64,000 nucleotides of DNA. It comes from Chitinophagaceae bacterium (GTDB taxonomy: Bacteria > Bacteroidota > Bacteroidia > Chitinophagales > Chitinophagaceae). This document shows positions 8,345 to 16,463 of this stretch, piece by piece. Numbering within the stretch: the first letter of the stretch is position 1; each line of letters starts with the position of its first letter. Location: NCBI GenBank assembly GCA_019638625.1, contig JAHBTK010000005.1, forward strand, positions 372,001-436,000, written 5' to 3'. The translations under genes and the position numbers were made by a program. The notes under the pieces are model-generated. The model saw nothing but the letters and a program-made list of their open reading frames with translations, was not told the origin of the DNA and searched no databases.

Positions 8345-9823
8345 ATGAAACTGGTTATAGGTGTTGATATAGGTACAACGAATATTAAGGTACTGGCTTT
8401 TTCTGCTGACCGGAAAGTTTTGTTCAGGCGTGAAGAAGCCTGTGTTACCATTCAAACTTCTCCGGAATTTTCCGAGCAGGATCCGAATACTGTTTTACAG
8501 TCTGTTACCAGATTGCTGAAGGAAGCGTTTTCCGAATTACGGACAGAAGATATACTGGCGGTCAGTTTTAGTGCAGCCATGCATAGCATTATAGCGACAG
8601 ATGCCCGCGGAAATCATTTGACGAATGCAATATTATGGGGAGATACCCGGAGTTATAAAGAAGAAGAAGAACTAAAAAAGTCGGGGTTGGCGGATAGGTT
8701 ATACCAGGAAACAGGAGTGCCGGTCCATCCTTCATTACCTGTTTGTAAGATAAAATGGTTAGAAAAGAATCAGCCGGCAATTTTTAAAAAGGCAGCAAAA
8801 TTTATTTCTCTTAAAGAGTACCTTTTCTTCAGGTTATTTGGCGTGTATATTGTGGACTATGCCATAGCGGCTTCCAGCGGTATGCAGAATATTCATACCC
8901 TGCAATGGAGCAGCCTGGCTTTGGAAACGGCCGGCATTCAGGCAGACCGGCTTTCCGAAATTGTACCACCCACCCATTTTGAAACACAGTTGACAGACTT
9001 CTATAAAAAAAGTTTAGGACTGACAACCGGCTTGCCTTTTGTCATTGGTTCCAGCGACGGGTGCCTTGCCAATATCGGCACCGGGGTACTGGACGATAGC
9101 CGGGCTGCATTAACCATAGGTACCAGTGGAGCCATCCGTACTACCTTGCGGCAGCCGCATTTGAACAGTACTCCATCACTTTTTTGCTATCCGCTAACCA
9201 GGGATATATACATAAAGGGCGGCGCCATCAATAACGGAGCCTTCACATTGCAATGGCTGTTGCAGGATATTCTCAAAGAAAAGCCTTCCGGCGAAGTGTA
9301 CGATCGCATACTGGGAGAAGTAGCCCATGTGCCGGCGGGCTCCGACGGACTGATCTTCCTGCCCTATCTGAAAGGAGAACGGGCCCCTATCTGGAACGCA
9401 TTGGCCAGGGGAGCCTTTATCGGATTGAACAGTATGCACGAACAAAAACACCTGGTACGTTCTGTACTGGAGGGTATTGGATTTTCACTCTATGATGTTT
9501 TTTGCGAAATGGCGGAATCCGAGAAAAGCATTACTGAGATATATGCCAGCGGGGGATTCATCAAATCGGGCATCTGGGTACAAATAATCGCGGATATTTT
9601 CGATAAGCAGGTAGTGGTAACCGATGCGGCTGACGCTTCGGCTATCGGCGCCGCCTACTTCGGATTTCAGGCCTGCGGCATCATGAACCATCCCCGGGAA
9701 ATGTTAAGCGATCTGAAAGCCGAAAAGGTATATTATCCCGATAAAAAGAATCACGATGTATATATGCAACGGTTTTTGAAATTTCGATCGGCATACAGGG
9801 CTTTGGTAAAAGAGTTTGAATAA
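8345..9823 (+). CDS. gntK: FGGY-family carbohydrate kinase, probable gluconokinase
   Basis: At 492 residues it has the two-domain FGGY layout. The N-terminal phosphate-1 motif is GVDIGTTNIKVLAF, followed by SFSAAMHSIIATDARG, ILWGDTRS and a C-terminal ATP-binding GTSGAIR. The SFSxAMHS and WGDTRS segments match gluconate kinases better than xylulokinases or glycerol kinases. The reaction would be ATP plus D-gluconate to 6-phosphogluconate. It diverges from a dehydrogenase cluster with a gluconate-2-dehydrogenase-type subunit, which supports a sugar-acid link. A related pentose or ketose kinase cannot be excluded. Confidence 0.82.
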   Translation: MKLVIGVDIGTTNIKVLAFSADRKVLFRREEACVTIQTSPEFSEQDPNTVLQSVTRLLKEAFSELRTEDILAVSFSAAMHSIIATDARGNHLTNAILWGDTRSYKEEEELKKSGLADRLYQETGVPVHPSLPVCKIKWLEKNQPAIFKKAAKFISLKEYLFFRLFGVYIVDYAIAASSGMQNIHTLQWSSLALETAGIQADRLSEIVPPTHFETQLTDFYKKSLGLTTGLPFVIGSSDGCLANIGTGVLDDSRAALTIGTSGAIRTTLRQPHLNSTPSLFCYPLTRDIYIKGGAINNGAFTLQWLLQDILKEKPSGEVYDRILGEVAHVPAGSDGLIFLPYLKGERAPIWNALARGAFIGLNSMHEQKHLVRSVLEGIGFSLYDVFCEMAESEKSITEIYASGGFIKSGIWVQIIADIFDKQVVVTDAADASAIGAAYFGFQACGIMNHPREMLSDLKAEKVYYPDKKNHDVYMQRFLKFRSAYRALVKEFE

Positions 9824-10055
9824 ACAATCGCCACAGATAAAACACAGTGGTTGGGTTCACCGGTGTAGTATCCTGGTTTACAGCGTTTCTTTTGCTGATA
9901 AATTAACCGCGTATCAACTGCCATAACAACCTAAATAGCTTATCTTAGACCATGGGAATGTGATTGTCCAAAACGCTGGTAAATATCATGCTGACCAATG
10001 ATTGCGCTCATGAACCAATCCGTTTGTTACACCGAATTTGATCATTTAATTCAGG

Positions 10056-10913
10056 ATGATGAAAAAGATACTGGTACCTACCGATTTTTCTTTAAATGCC
10101 AACAAAGCTTTGGACTACGCCGTACAGTTGTGCAAACATTTTGAAGCCGAACTGTATATTATACATGCCGTGGAGTTGCCCGATACTTCCATTGGCGACC
10201 GGACCGGCACTTCTGCGGAGTATAACCGGAAGATAAGGCAGGAGGCGGAAGAACAGCTTGCCCTGTTGAAAACAAGCATTACAGAAACTGAGAAAATTAA
10301 GGCATTTACGGGGCTTTATAACGCTGATGTGACAAGTGCTATTAAAGAAGCGGTCCGTTCGAAGAAAATAGACTGGGTGGTGATGGGAACACTGGGAAGG
10401 TCAGGCATCAAAGAACATATTTTTGGTTCGAAAACCGCTTCCTTTGTACCCCATAGTGAAGTGCCGGTATTGGTGATACCTCCCGAAGGAGAATGGCAGG
10501 GTATCGACAATATTTTACTGGCGGTTAATGACTTCAACAGTATAGCCCAAACCGCGGGAACTGTATTTGAAACTGCGGGCACATTCAAGGCGCTTGTCCA
10601 TGTAGCCTCTTTTTCCGACAACGATTTGGGTGGCCTGATGGTATCATTAGTACAGGAATGGGAACTGATACGGTGCAGGCAGGAAGTGGAAAGCGCTTTT
10701 CCGGATGTTACTATCAATACGATATCATTGAAAGGGGATAGTCTTAAAGTTGCACTGGAAGAATATATTGAGGAAGCCAATATTGATATGCTGGTAATGG
10801 TTACGCATAAACGAAGTTTCCTGGCTTCCGTTTTCAAGCCCAGTGTAACTAAAAAAATGACCTATCACACTAAGATTCCCTTACTGGCCATCCCCGCAAA
10901 TAGTGAACGTTAA
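10056..10913 (+). CDS. Universal stress protein, tandem UspA domains
   Basis: The 285-residue protein holds two Usp domains. The first (residues 1-147) keeps the ATP-binding-type motif VVMGTLGRSGIKEHIFGSKTASFV, a variant of G-2x-G-9x-G-S/T. The second half is more degenerate and ends in IPLLAIP. Such proteins respond to growth arrest and stress, and many bind ATP. It lies 12 bases before a second gene of the same family, so the two form an operon born of tandem duplication. The start may be the first or second of two adjacent ATG codons. Confidence 0.9.
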   Translation: MMKKILVPTDFSLNANKALDYAVQLCKHFEAELYIIHAVELPDTSIGDRTGTSAEYNRKIRQEAEEQLALLKTSITETEKIKAFTGLYNADVTSAIKEAVRSKKIDWVVMGTLGRSGIKEHIFGSKTASFVPHSEVPVLVIPPEGEWQGIDNILLAVNDFNSIAQTAGTVFETAGTFKALVHVASFSDNDLGGLMVSLVQEWELIRCRQEVESAFPDVTINTISLKGDSLKVALEEYIEEANIDMLVMVTHKRSFLASVFKPSVTKKMTYHTKIPLLAIPANSER

Positions 10914-10925
10914 ATAATAATTATA

Positions 10926-11765
10926 ATGCCCACGATTTTTGTCCCATACGATTTTTCTGAGAATGCCGCCAATACGCTGATATATGCATTAAAGCTCGCC
11001 GAAACAACCGGTAGCCATATCACCGTTTTTCATGCGCTGGCGATTTCAGCCAAAATAATGTCTGCTCCGGTAACAGAAGAAAAACGAAAAGAAGTTATCC
11101 TGCAGGAGGAGCAGGCAAAAACAGAGGAATTAAAAAAAGAAGTGGAGTTGGTGGCTTCCACGGCCGGGGTGGTTTGTTCACCCGAAAAGCTGGATTGTAA
11201 AGTAAGCTTCGGACCGATAGTAGTGGAAACAATAATTTATGCCGCGGAAGACCAGGGAGCAGATCTGATCGTGATGGGCACACATGGCGCTTCCGGTCTA
11301 AAAAAATTCCTGTTCGGATCGGTCACATCATCCACCATATCGAAATCTGCCATACCGGTATTGGCCATACCCGAAGGCTACAGGTTCCGGGAAGTGAGGA
11401 CGATCGCCTATGCTTCGGACCTGGAGAACTTCGAGGCTGAACTATCAAGAGTATTGCCTTTCAGCAAGACCTGTGACGCCGTCATTAAAGTACTCTACTT
11501 TAACTATGGATTCGATAAACATAAAAACGTTACCACCATACTGGAAAAACACACCAATGAAGTGGAGCTGGTTGTGAAGAAAGCCGATAGCAGCATAACG
11601 CTGCTGAACCAGATAAAACAGTTTATAATTGCTGACCAGCCGCAATGGATCGCCATGTTCACACGTGAGAGAAGTATGTGGGATAAGCTTTTTTTGAGTA
11701 GCAAAACAGAGGAAATGGCAACCGGTCTGCAGATACCCTTGTTAAGCTTCAGAAAAGACCTGTAG
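10926..11765 (+). CDS. Universal stress protein, tandem UspA domains
   Basis: The 279-residue paralogue of the preceding gene begins with the usual MPTIFVPYDFSENAANTLIYAL and carries VMGTHGASGLKKFLFGSVTSSTISKSAIPVLAIP in its first domain. This is a well-kept nucleotide-binding motif. The C-terminal domain has diverged and lacks it (MFTRERSMWDKLFLSSKTEEM). Cytoplasmic location is likely as no signal peptide is present. Co-transcription with the previous gene is expected from the 12-base gap. Confidence 0.9.
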   Translation: MPTIFVPYDFSENAANTLIYALKLAETTGSHITVFHALAISAKIMSAPVTEEKRKEVILQEEQAKTEELKKEVELVASTAGVVCSPEKLDCKVSFGPIVVETIIYAAEDQGADLIVMGTHGASGLKKFLFGSVTSSTISKSAIPVLAIPEGYRFREVRTIAYASDLENFEAELSRVLPFSKTCDAVIKVLYFNYGFDKHKNVTTILEKHTNEVELVVKKADSSITLLNQIKQFIIADQPQWIAMFTRERSMWDKLFLSSKTEEMATGLQIPLLSFRKDL

Positions 11766-11925
11766 CTGAAATTTTCATATACCGGTTGTTTCTACTATTG
11801 CGGAGATCCACCAGCCGTTTATCACCCGGGATAAATGTGCCAGGGATTTCGCTTTTAAAATAACACTTTACACTTAAAAGACAGTATATCTTAGTTAAAC
11901 AATGAAAGAGGTTTTATTCTGAATT

Positions 11926-11950
11926 GAGATTGCTTTGCCGCTCAATGACG
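11926..11950. repeat. Fragment of a dispersed intergenic repeat
   Basis: GAGATTGCTTTGCCG followed by CTCAATGACG resembles a short palindromic element that I know from Bacteroidota intergenic regions. It cannot be verified from one window. It lies in the 569-base gap before the DinB gene. Confidence 0.4.
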
Positions 11951-12016
11951 TGCGAGAGGTTCAATAGTTATACACTTTGATTTAGTGCTGATAGCAAAAT
12001 ACAAAGACTCTTGCCC

Positions 12017-12186
12017 GTCATTTCGATCCCGCCGTCATGAAGTTTGAATTAAAAGTATGTTGCGGCGGGAGAGAAATCTGTTAGGCATTAGTACCAAAGC
12101 CCGGCAGACCTGCCTGCCGCAGGCTGGTATCTCACTCGCGCCAAAACGATGATAGTAAAATTCCCATGTTGCTCGTTCGATATGAC
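12017..12186. repeat. REP/MITE-like element with 10-bp terminal inverted repeats
   Basis: The stretch begins GTCATTTCGA and ends TCGATATGAC. These ends are inverted repeats with one mismatch, enclosing 150 bases with AGAGAAATCTG and CCTGCCTGCCGCAGG segments. No ORF is supported across it. The pattern is that of a non-coding palindromic repeat. The whole gap 11766-12334 contains no other feature I can support. Confidence 0.55.
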
Positions 12187-12334
12187 GATGTCTTCAGCAA
12201 TTTCCTGTAGCTGCTACAATGGAGATTGTCTTAGATTTTTATAAAAGCGAAATCCGGGATAAATGTGCAGCAACCCCTGCGGATAACAAAAAAAGCCTGA
12301 TATTTACATTACGAACCAATAAACACAACCAGTC

Positions 12335-12844
12335 ATGCGACCGATGCCTTCCGAATATCCTCCTTTTGCGGAAATCTACATATCGCTTGTTCGCGAAGAA
12401 GATATTCGGTTAGTATTGCAGGATTCCATCACGCCGCTCGAACAGTTCCTGGATTCTATCCCTGAAGATAAGGCAGATTATACCTATGCTCCCGGAAAAT
12501 GGACGGTGAAGCAGGTGCTGCAACATACCATAGATACAGAAAGGGTGTTTGCTTACAGGGCCATGTGTATTGCGCGGGGAGAACTGCAGTCGCTCCCGGG
12601 GTTTGACCAGGATGCTTATGCAAACAATGCCGATGTGTCGCGAAGATCTCTGGAAAGTCTTAAAGAAGAAATGTCGCTGATCAGGGTATCGACCGCTTTG
12701 CTGTTTGAACACCTGGAGGAAAAAGAACTGTTGCGGCAGGGTACGGCCAGTAACCATACTATAACGCCGCTGAGCCTGGGATATATGATCGTCGGGCACT
12801 GGCGCCATCATGAATATTTGTTCCGGGAACGGTATGGCTGTTAG
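12335..12844 (+). CDS. DinB family putative metal-dependent protein
   Basis: The 169-residue protein has the four-helix DinB/YfiT layout with metal-ligand histidines in the expected places: QHTIDTER (about residue 67) and the C-terminal GHWRHHEYL. WTVKQVLQH is a typical family phrase. Members include bacillithiol or mycothiol transferases and many uncharacterised proteins, so no substrate is assigned. It is a single gene preceded by a repeat-rich gap. A second ATG three codons in is an alternative start. Confidence 0.85.
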   Translation: MRPMPSEYPPFAEIYISLVREEDIRLVLQDSITPLEQFLDSIPEDKADYTYAPGKWTVKQVLQHTIDTERVFAYRAMCIARGELQSLPGFDQDAYANNADVSRRSLESLKEEMSLIRVSTALLFEHLEEKELLRQGTASNHTITPLSLGYMIVGHWRHHEYLFRERYGC

Positions 12845-12969
12845 TAAGTGATAAGTGGCTTGTTGATAACTTATCGCTCCTTCTCTTCAAAAACTTGTAA
12901 AATTTCCCGATTTCCCCGATATTCGGTTTAGATTAATCAAATTGATTGCAAACAGCACTAATTGTTTTT

Positions 12970-14697
12970 ATGGATATCAAAATAAAAGAAAAAGTAGACA
13001 ACTGGTTGAACGGGCCTTATGATGAAGACACAAAAAGCCAGTTGAAGAAACTGCTGGCGGAAAATCCCGATGAACTGACAGACGCATTTTATCGCAGCCT
13101 TGAATTTGGTACCGGCGGGTTGCGGGGCATTATGGGTGTAGGAACCAATCGCATTAACAAATATACGATCGGTATGGCCACACAGGGGTATGCCAATTAC
13201 CTGAACAGTGTATATCCCGGTAAAGAAATAAAAGTAGCGATCGCCCACGACAGCCGGAATAACAGTCGCCGGTTTGCGGAGATAACCGCGAATGTAATGG
13301 CGGCAAACGGCATCAGGGTATTTCTTTTTGAGGCCTTGCGGCCAACACCCGAATTGTCATTTGCCATACGGTATCTTGGTTGCCAGGGCGGCGTGGTATG
13401 TACGGCTTCACACAACCCGAGGGAATACAACGGGTATAAGGCATACTGGAACGATGGCGGGCAACTGGTGCCCCCGCACGACAAAAATGTGATCAGGGAA
13501 GTAGACAAAATTGCTTCGGTGGATGAAGTGAAATGGTCCGGTGGAGAAAAGAACATTCAGATCATAGGTAAGGATTTAGACAGCGCTTACCTGAAAATGG
13601 CCAAAGGATTAAGCGTGTATCCCGAAGTGATCGCCCGGCAACATGATCTGAAAATTGTATATACGCCTATACATGGCACGGGCATTACGCTGGTGCCTGA
13701 TCTGCTGAAAGAATACGGTTTCACCAATGTGACCATCGTGGAGGAACAGGCAAAACCCGACGGGAACTTTCCAACGGTTGTTTACCCCAATCCCGAGGAA
13801 AGCGAGGCCATGAGCATCGGCCTGAAAAAGGCCAAAGAACTGGATGCGGATATTTTACTGGGGACAGATCCCGATGCAGACAGGGTAGGAATTGCCATTA
13901 AAGACACCAGGGGTGAGTGGATACTGGTGAATGGTAATCAGACGGCCCTGCTGGCTTTCAGCTACCTGATAGAAGCCCGTAAATCAAAAGGCATAGCCAA
14001 ACCCAATGATATGGTAGTGAAAACCATTGTCACTACCGATATGATAGACCGCTTTGCGGAAAAAAACAATGTAGCCTGTTACAATGTTTTGACCGGTTTT
14101 AAATGGATTGCCGAACTGATCAAGGAAAAAGAAGGAAAGGAGGATTACATAGTAGGCGGGGAGGAAAGTTATGGATTACTCGTAGGTCCGGAACTGCGTG
14201 ACAAGGACGCGGTAAGCGCAGTGGCGATCCTGTGCGAAATGGCAGCCTACGAAAAAGACCAGGGGCGTAGCCTGTATGAAAAACTGATTGATCTTTATGT
14301 GCAATATGGTTTCTTCAAGGAAAACCTGATCTCTATTACCAAAAAAGGGATGCGGGGACAGGAAGAAATTGCAGAAATGATGCAGTCATACCGGGATAAC
14401 ACTCCCACTTCCATTAACGGATCTGAGGTGGTACAATTGCTGGATTATCAGTTGAGCAAGGGAAAGAATCCGAAAACAGGTGAAGAGTGGGAGATCAAAT
14501 TACCCAAATCAAATGTATTGCAGTTTATCCTTGCGGACGGCAGTAAAATCTCTGCACGTCCCTCCGGCACCGAGCCCAAGATCAAATTTTATTTCAGCGT
14601 AAATACCACACTTGATAAGGCGGTTGATTTTGATAAAGTACATGAACAGCTTAATCAGCGTATTAAAGGCATCATTGCGGATATGAAGCTTCAATAA
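12970..14697 (+). CDS. Phosphoglucomutase/phosphomannomutase family phospho-sugar mutase
   Basis: The chosen ATG at 12970 gives 575 residues with the normal N-terminus, although the frame opens 24 bases earlier. The catalytic phosphoserine loop is TASHNP with Ser147. The metal site GTDPDADR has Asp300, 302 and 304. The sugar-binding GGEESYG and the phosphate-binding RPSGTEPKIKFY are intact. It interconverts hexose 1- and 6-phosphates in the cytoplasm, feeding glycogen and nucleotide-sugar synthesis. The next gene encodes a glycogen-binding-type domain, which fits a storage-carbohydrate role. Substrate preference (glucose or mannose) is not decided. Confidence 0.93.
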   Translation: MDIKIKEKVDNWLNGPYDEDTKSQLKKLLAENPDELTDAFYRSLEFGTGGLRGIMGVGTNRINKYTIGMATQGYANYLNSVYPGKEIKVAIAHDSRNNSRRFAEITANVMAANGIRVFLFEALRPTPELSFAIRYLGCQGGVVCTASHNPREYNGYKAYWNDGGQLVPPHDKNVIREVDKIASVDEVKWSGGEKNIQIIGKDLDSAYLKMAKGLSVYPEVIARQHDLKIVYTPIHGTGITLVPDLLKEYGFTNVTIVEEQAKPDGNFPTVVYPNPEESEAMSIGLKKAKELDADILLGTDPDADRVGIAIKDTRGEWILVNGNQTALLAFSYLIEARKSKGIAKPNDMVVKTIVTTDMIDRFAEKNNVACYNVLTGFKWIAELIKEKEGKEDYIVGGEESYGLLVGPELRDKDAVSAVAILCEMAAYEKDQGRSLYEKLIDLYVQYGFFKENLISITKKGMRGQEEIAEMMQSYRDNTPTSINGSEVVQLLDYQLSKGKNPKTGEEWEIKLPKSNVLQFILADGSKISARPSGTEPKIKFYFSVNTTLDKAVDFDKVHEQLNQRIKGIIADMKLQ

Positions 14698-14752
14698 GAC
14701 CGGGCTTTTGCCATAAAACGGCCCTATATTTTCACATTTGAGGATTTTATAA

Positions 14753-14760
14753 TACCTTTG
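14753..14760 (+). promoter_or_regulatory. -7 promoter element for the small glycogen-domain gene
   Basis: TACCTTTG matches TAnnTTTG exactly. It lies 163 bases before the ATG at 14924 and one base before a 12-bp hairpin, so the transcript would have a long structured leader. Confidence 0.5.
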
Positions 14761-14761
14761 C

Positions 14762-14792
14762 GCTTCCTTTGTCTGCTATTGACAAAGGAAGC
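14762..14792 (+). repeat. 12-bp perfect hairpin at the 5' end of the leader
   Basis: GCTTCCTTTGTC and GACAAAGGAAGC pair perfectly around a TGCTATT loop. It directly follows the TACCTTTG promoter, so it would form the very 5' end of the mRNA. A stabilising or regulatory role is inferred. Confidence 0.75.
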
Positions 14793-14923
14793 TTCAACCC
14801 TTTCACTTGCGGATAGGCATAGCGGCGTTAGCGGGATAACTGCCTGTAAATCCTTCTCCCGACAGATCGATTGCTTCACCATTTGTTGAAAAATGGATTT
14901 ATTCATTAAAAACTAAAATAAAA

Positions 14924-15214
14924 ATGGTACAGAAAACCTATTTTAAAACCAAGGATTATTGTAAAGTAAAATTTTCAGTGAAACCTGAAAATGCAGAGAC
15001 GGTTGAAATATTAGGATTAAACAGCGACTGGAGCAAGGCGGTAGCGATGAATAAAAAAAAGGATGGAAGTTTTGCAGTGGATATCAACCTGCCGAAAGAT
15101 TCAAAACATGAATTCAAATACCTGGTTAATGAACAGGAATGGATAAACGAACCGGAAGCTGACAGTGAAGCGCCCAATATTTTCGGCGGCACCAACAGCA
15201 TCATTACATTATAA
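14924..15214 (+). CDS. Small isoamylase-early-set / CBM48-type protein
   Basis: The 96-residue protein consists almost wholly of one glycogen-binding-type beta-sandwich domain. Phrases such as VKFSVKPENAETVEILGLNSDWSKA, MNKKKDGSFAVDINLPKD and HEFKYLVNEQEWINEPEA match the early-set domain of glycogen branching and debranching enzymes and the AMPK beta subunit. There is no catalytic domain and no signal peptide. A cytoplasmic glycogen-associated role is inferred. It has its own promoter and a terminator at 15250-15280, so it is probably monocistronic. Confidence 0.85.
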   Translation: MVQKTYFKTKDYCKVKFSVKPENAETVEILGLNSDWSKAVAMNKKKDGSFAVDINLPKDSKHEFKYLVNEQEWINEPEADSEAPNIFGGTNSIITL

Positions 15215-15249
15215 GTATTAACAAGCTTCGCACCCCTTTAGTAAATTGG

Positions 15250-15284
15250 AGAACCCGGCTAGTTACCGGGTTCTGTTCTTTTCC
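15250..15284 (+). terminator. Terminator after the glycogen-domain gene
   Basis: AGAACCCGG and CCGGGTTCT form a 9-bp stem with a seven-base loop followed by GTTCTTTTCC. It is 35 bases after the stop codon. Confidence 0.75.
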
Positions 15285-15439
15285 TGATTGGTTGAAAACT
15301 ATGTTTTTCAATTCGGGGTTGATGAAAGCGCCCGTATACTTTTCCCGGGGATAAGGATGGCGCCCTGTGAAAACGCCGGATAGACCACTGTAGCTTTTAT
15401 TCAGTCTTTAGCCTTACTCAGGGAAATGCCTTTTATATT

Positions 15440-16417
15440 TTATGGCGTTTCTTTAGACGCTATATATTGTTGAACCGTTTCCCAGGCAATTTTTTGAAGC
15501 AGGAGTGCCATCTCCTGATTTAGTTTAACATACGGTTCTCCCCAAAGCCTGTTCAGCTCATTTGTCAGACCGGTTGGATCACGCTCAAATAATGTGGCAT
15601 AATGCACACAAGCGGACAAATAGCGAAGCGTGTCATTTACATGTATATCATCGCTGAATAGCTCTTTGATCGAATGTATGCCCGGGACTTCCCTGCGTTC
15701 AATAGCATCAGATAAATTACCGATCGCCTGCCCTACGGGTATAAGCTTCATTTTCTGCCGGGGATCTTTTTTGTTAAACCTTTTCACTACTTCTTCCCAC
15801 ATGGGCAGATCTTCTGTTAAACGTTCCCGGAAAGGTCTGGCATCCCTGTCATAATCACAACCTGTGGGTGTACCGCTTTTAATGCAATGCCATACTTCGT
15901 ACAAATAGGGTTTTATATCCGGGTTAAACTGTTTTGTATAATTATAAAAACTATCAACATACCTGTATGTGTCTTCAATATTTCCCCATGAAGACCCCAA
16001 ATACCTGGGTACACTTTCAGTTAATACCAGATGAGTGTATTGCCCGGATGGTAGTCCTCCGGTTTCATGATAAAAGGGATATATATGCACGCCGGGGTCG
16101 GTAATAGCCGAATCAAATACCTTCAGCATTTCATTTCCAAGCTGATCAATGTATTCAGGATTCCTTTTATTTAGCATTTGGTTCCACTGATGGCGTAATG
16201 GAGAACCGTTGATCCTTTGGTAGCCGTATTCAAAATGCACCGTATCTTCTTTTTGGGTAAGTCCCCAAAGCATTTCGGGAATGCCATCGCTCAGGCTATG
16301 CCCGATGTAAAAAGCTTTGATTTTTTCCTGTTGAACGTTTTCCTGCAGGGAAGTCTGTGCACAGCTAAAAAAGCTGGTATATAAAAAAAGCCGGATCACT
16401 ACCGAAATGCGTTTCAT
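15440..16417 (-). CDS. SGNH/GDSL-like hydrolase, exported
   Basis: The 325-residue protein has a signal peptide ending in a likely lipobox (FFSC, Cys19). It then shows an SGNH-type first block YIGHSLSDGIPEML with Ser41. A C-terminal DDIHVNDTLRYLSACVHYATLF supplies the Asp-x-x-His pair of this superfamily. It is probably an esterase removing acyl groups from the glycan handled by this locus, but the substrate is unknown. It is the last gene of the sigma/FecR/SusCD unit, 46 bases after the GH30 gene. Confidence 0.72.
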   Translation of the reverse strand: MKRISVVIRLFLYTSFFSCAQTSLQENVQQEKIKAFYIGHSLSDGIPEMLWGLTQKEDTVHFEYGYQRINGSPLRHQWNQMLNKRNPEYIDQLGNEMLKVFDSAITDPGVHIYPFYHETGGLPSGQYTHLVLTESVPRYLGSSWGNIEDTYRYVDSFYNYTKQFNPDIKPYLYEVWHCIKSGTPTGCDYDRDARPFRERLTEDLPMWEEVVKRFNKKDPRQKMKLIPVGQAIGNLSDAIERREVPGIHSIKELFSDDIHVNDTLRYLSACVHYATLFERDPTGLTNELNRLWGEPYVKLNQEMALLLQKIAWETVQQYIASKETP

Positions 16418-16463
16418 AATATATTTTTTGATTGTAAGAATTCGTTTCAGATATAAAATGCCT

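Noticed and set aside
12219-12413. 64-codon frame before the DinB gene
   Set aside because: It overlaps the DinB-family gene in another frame and has no supporting features.
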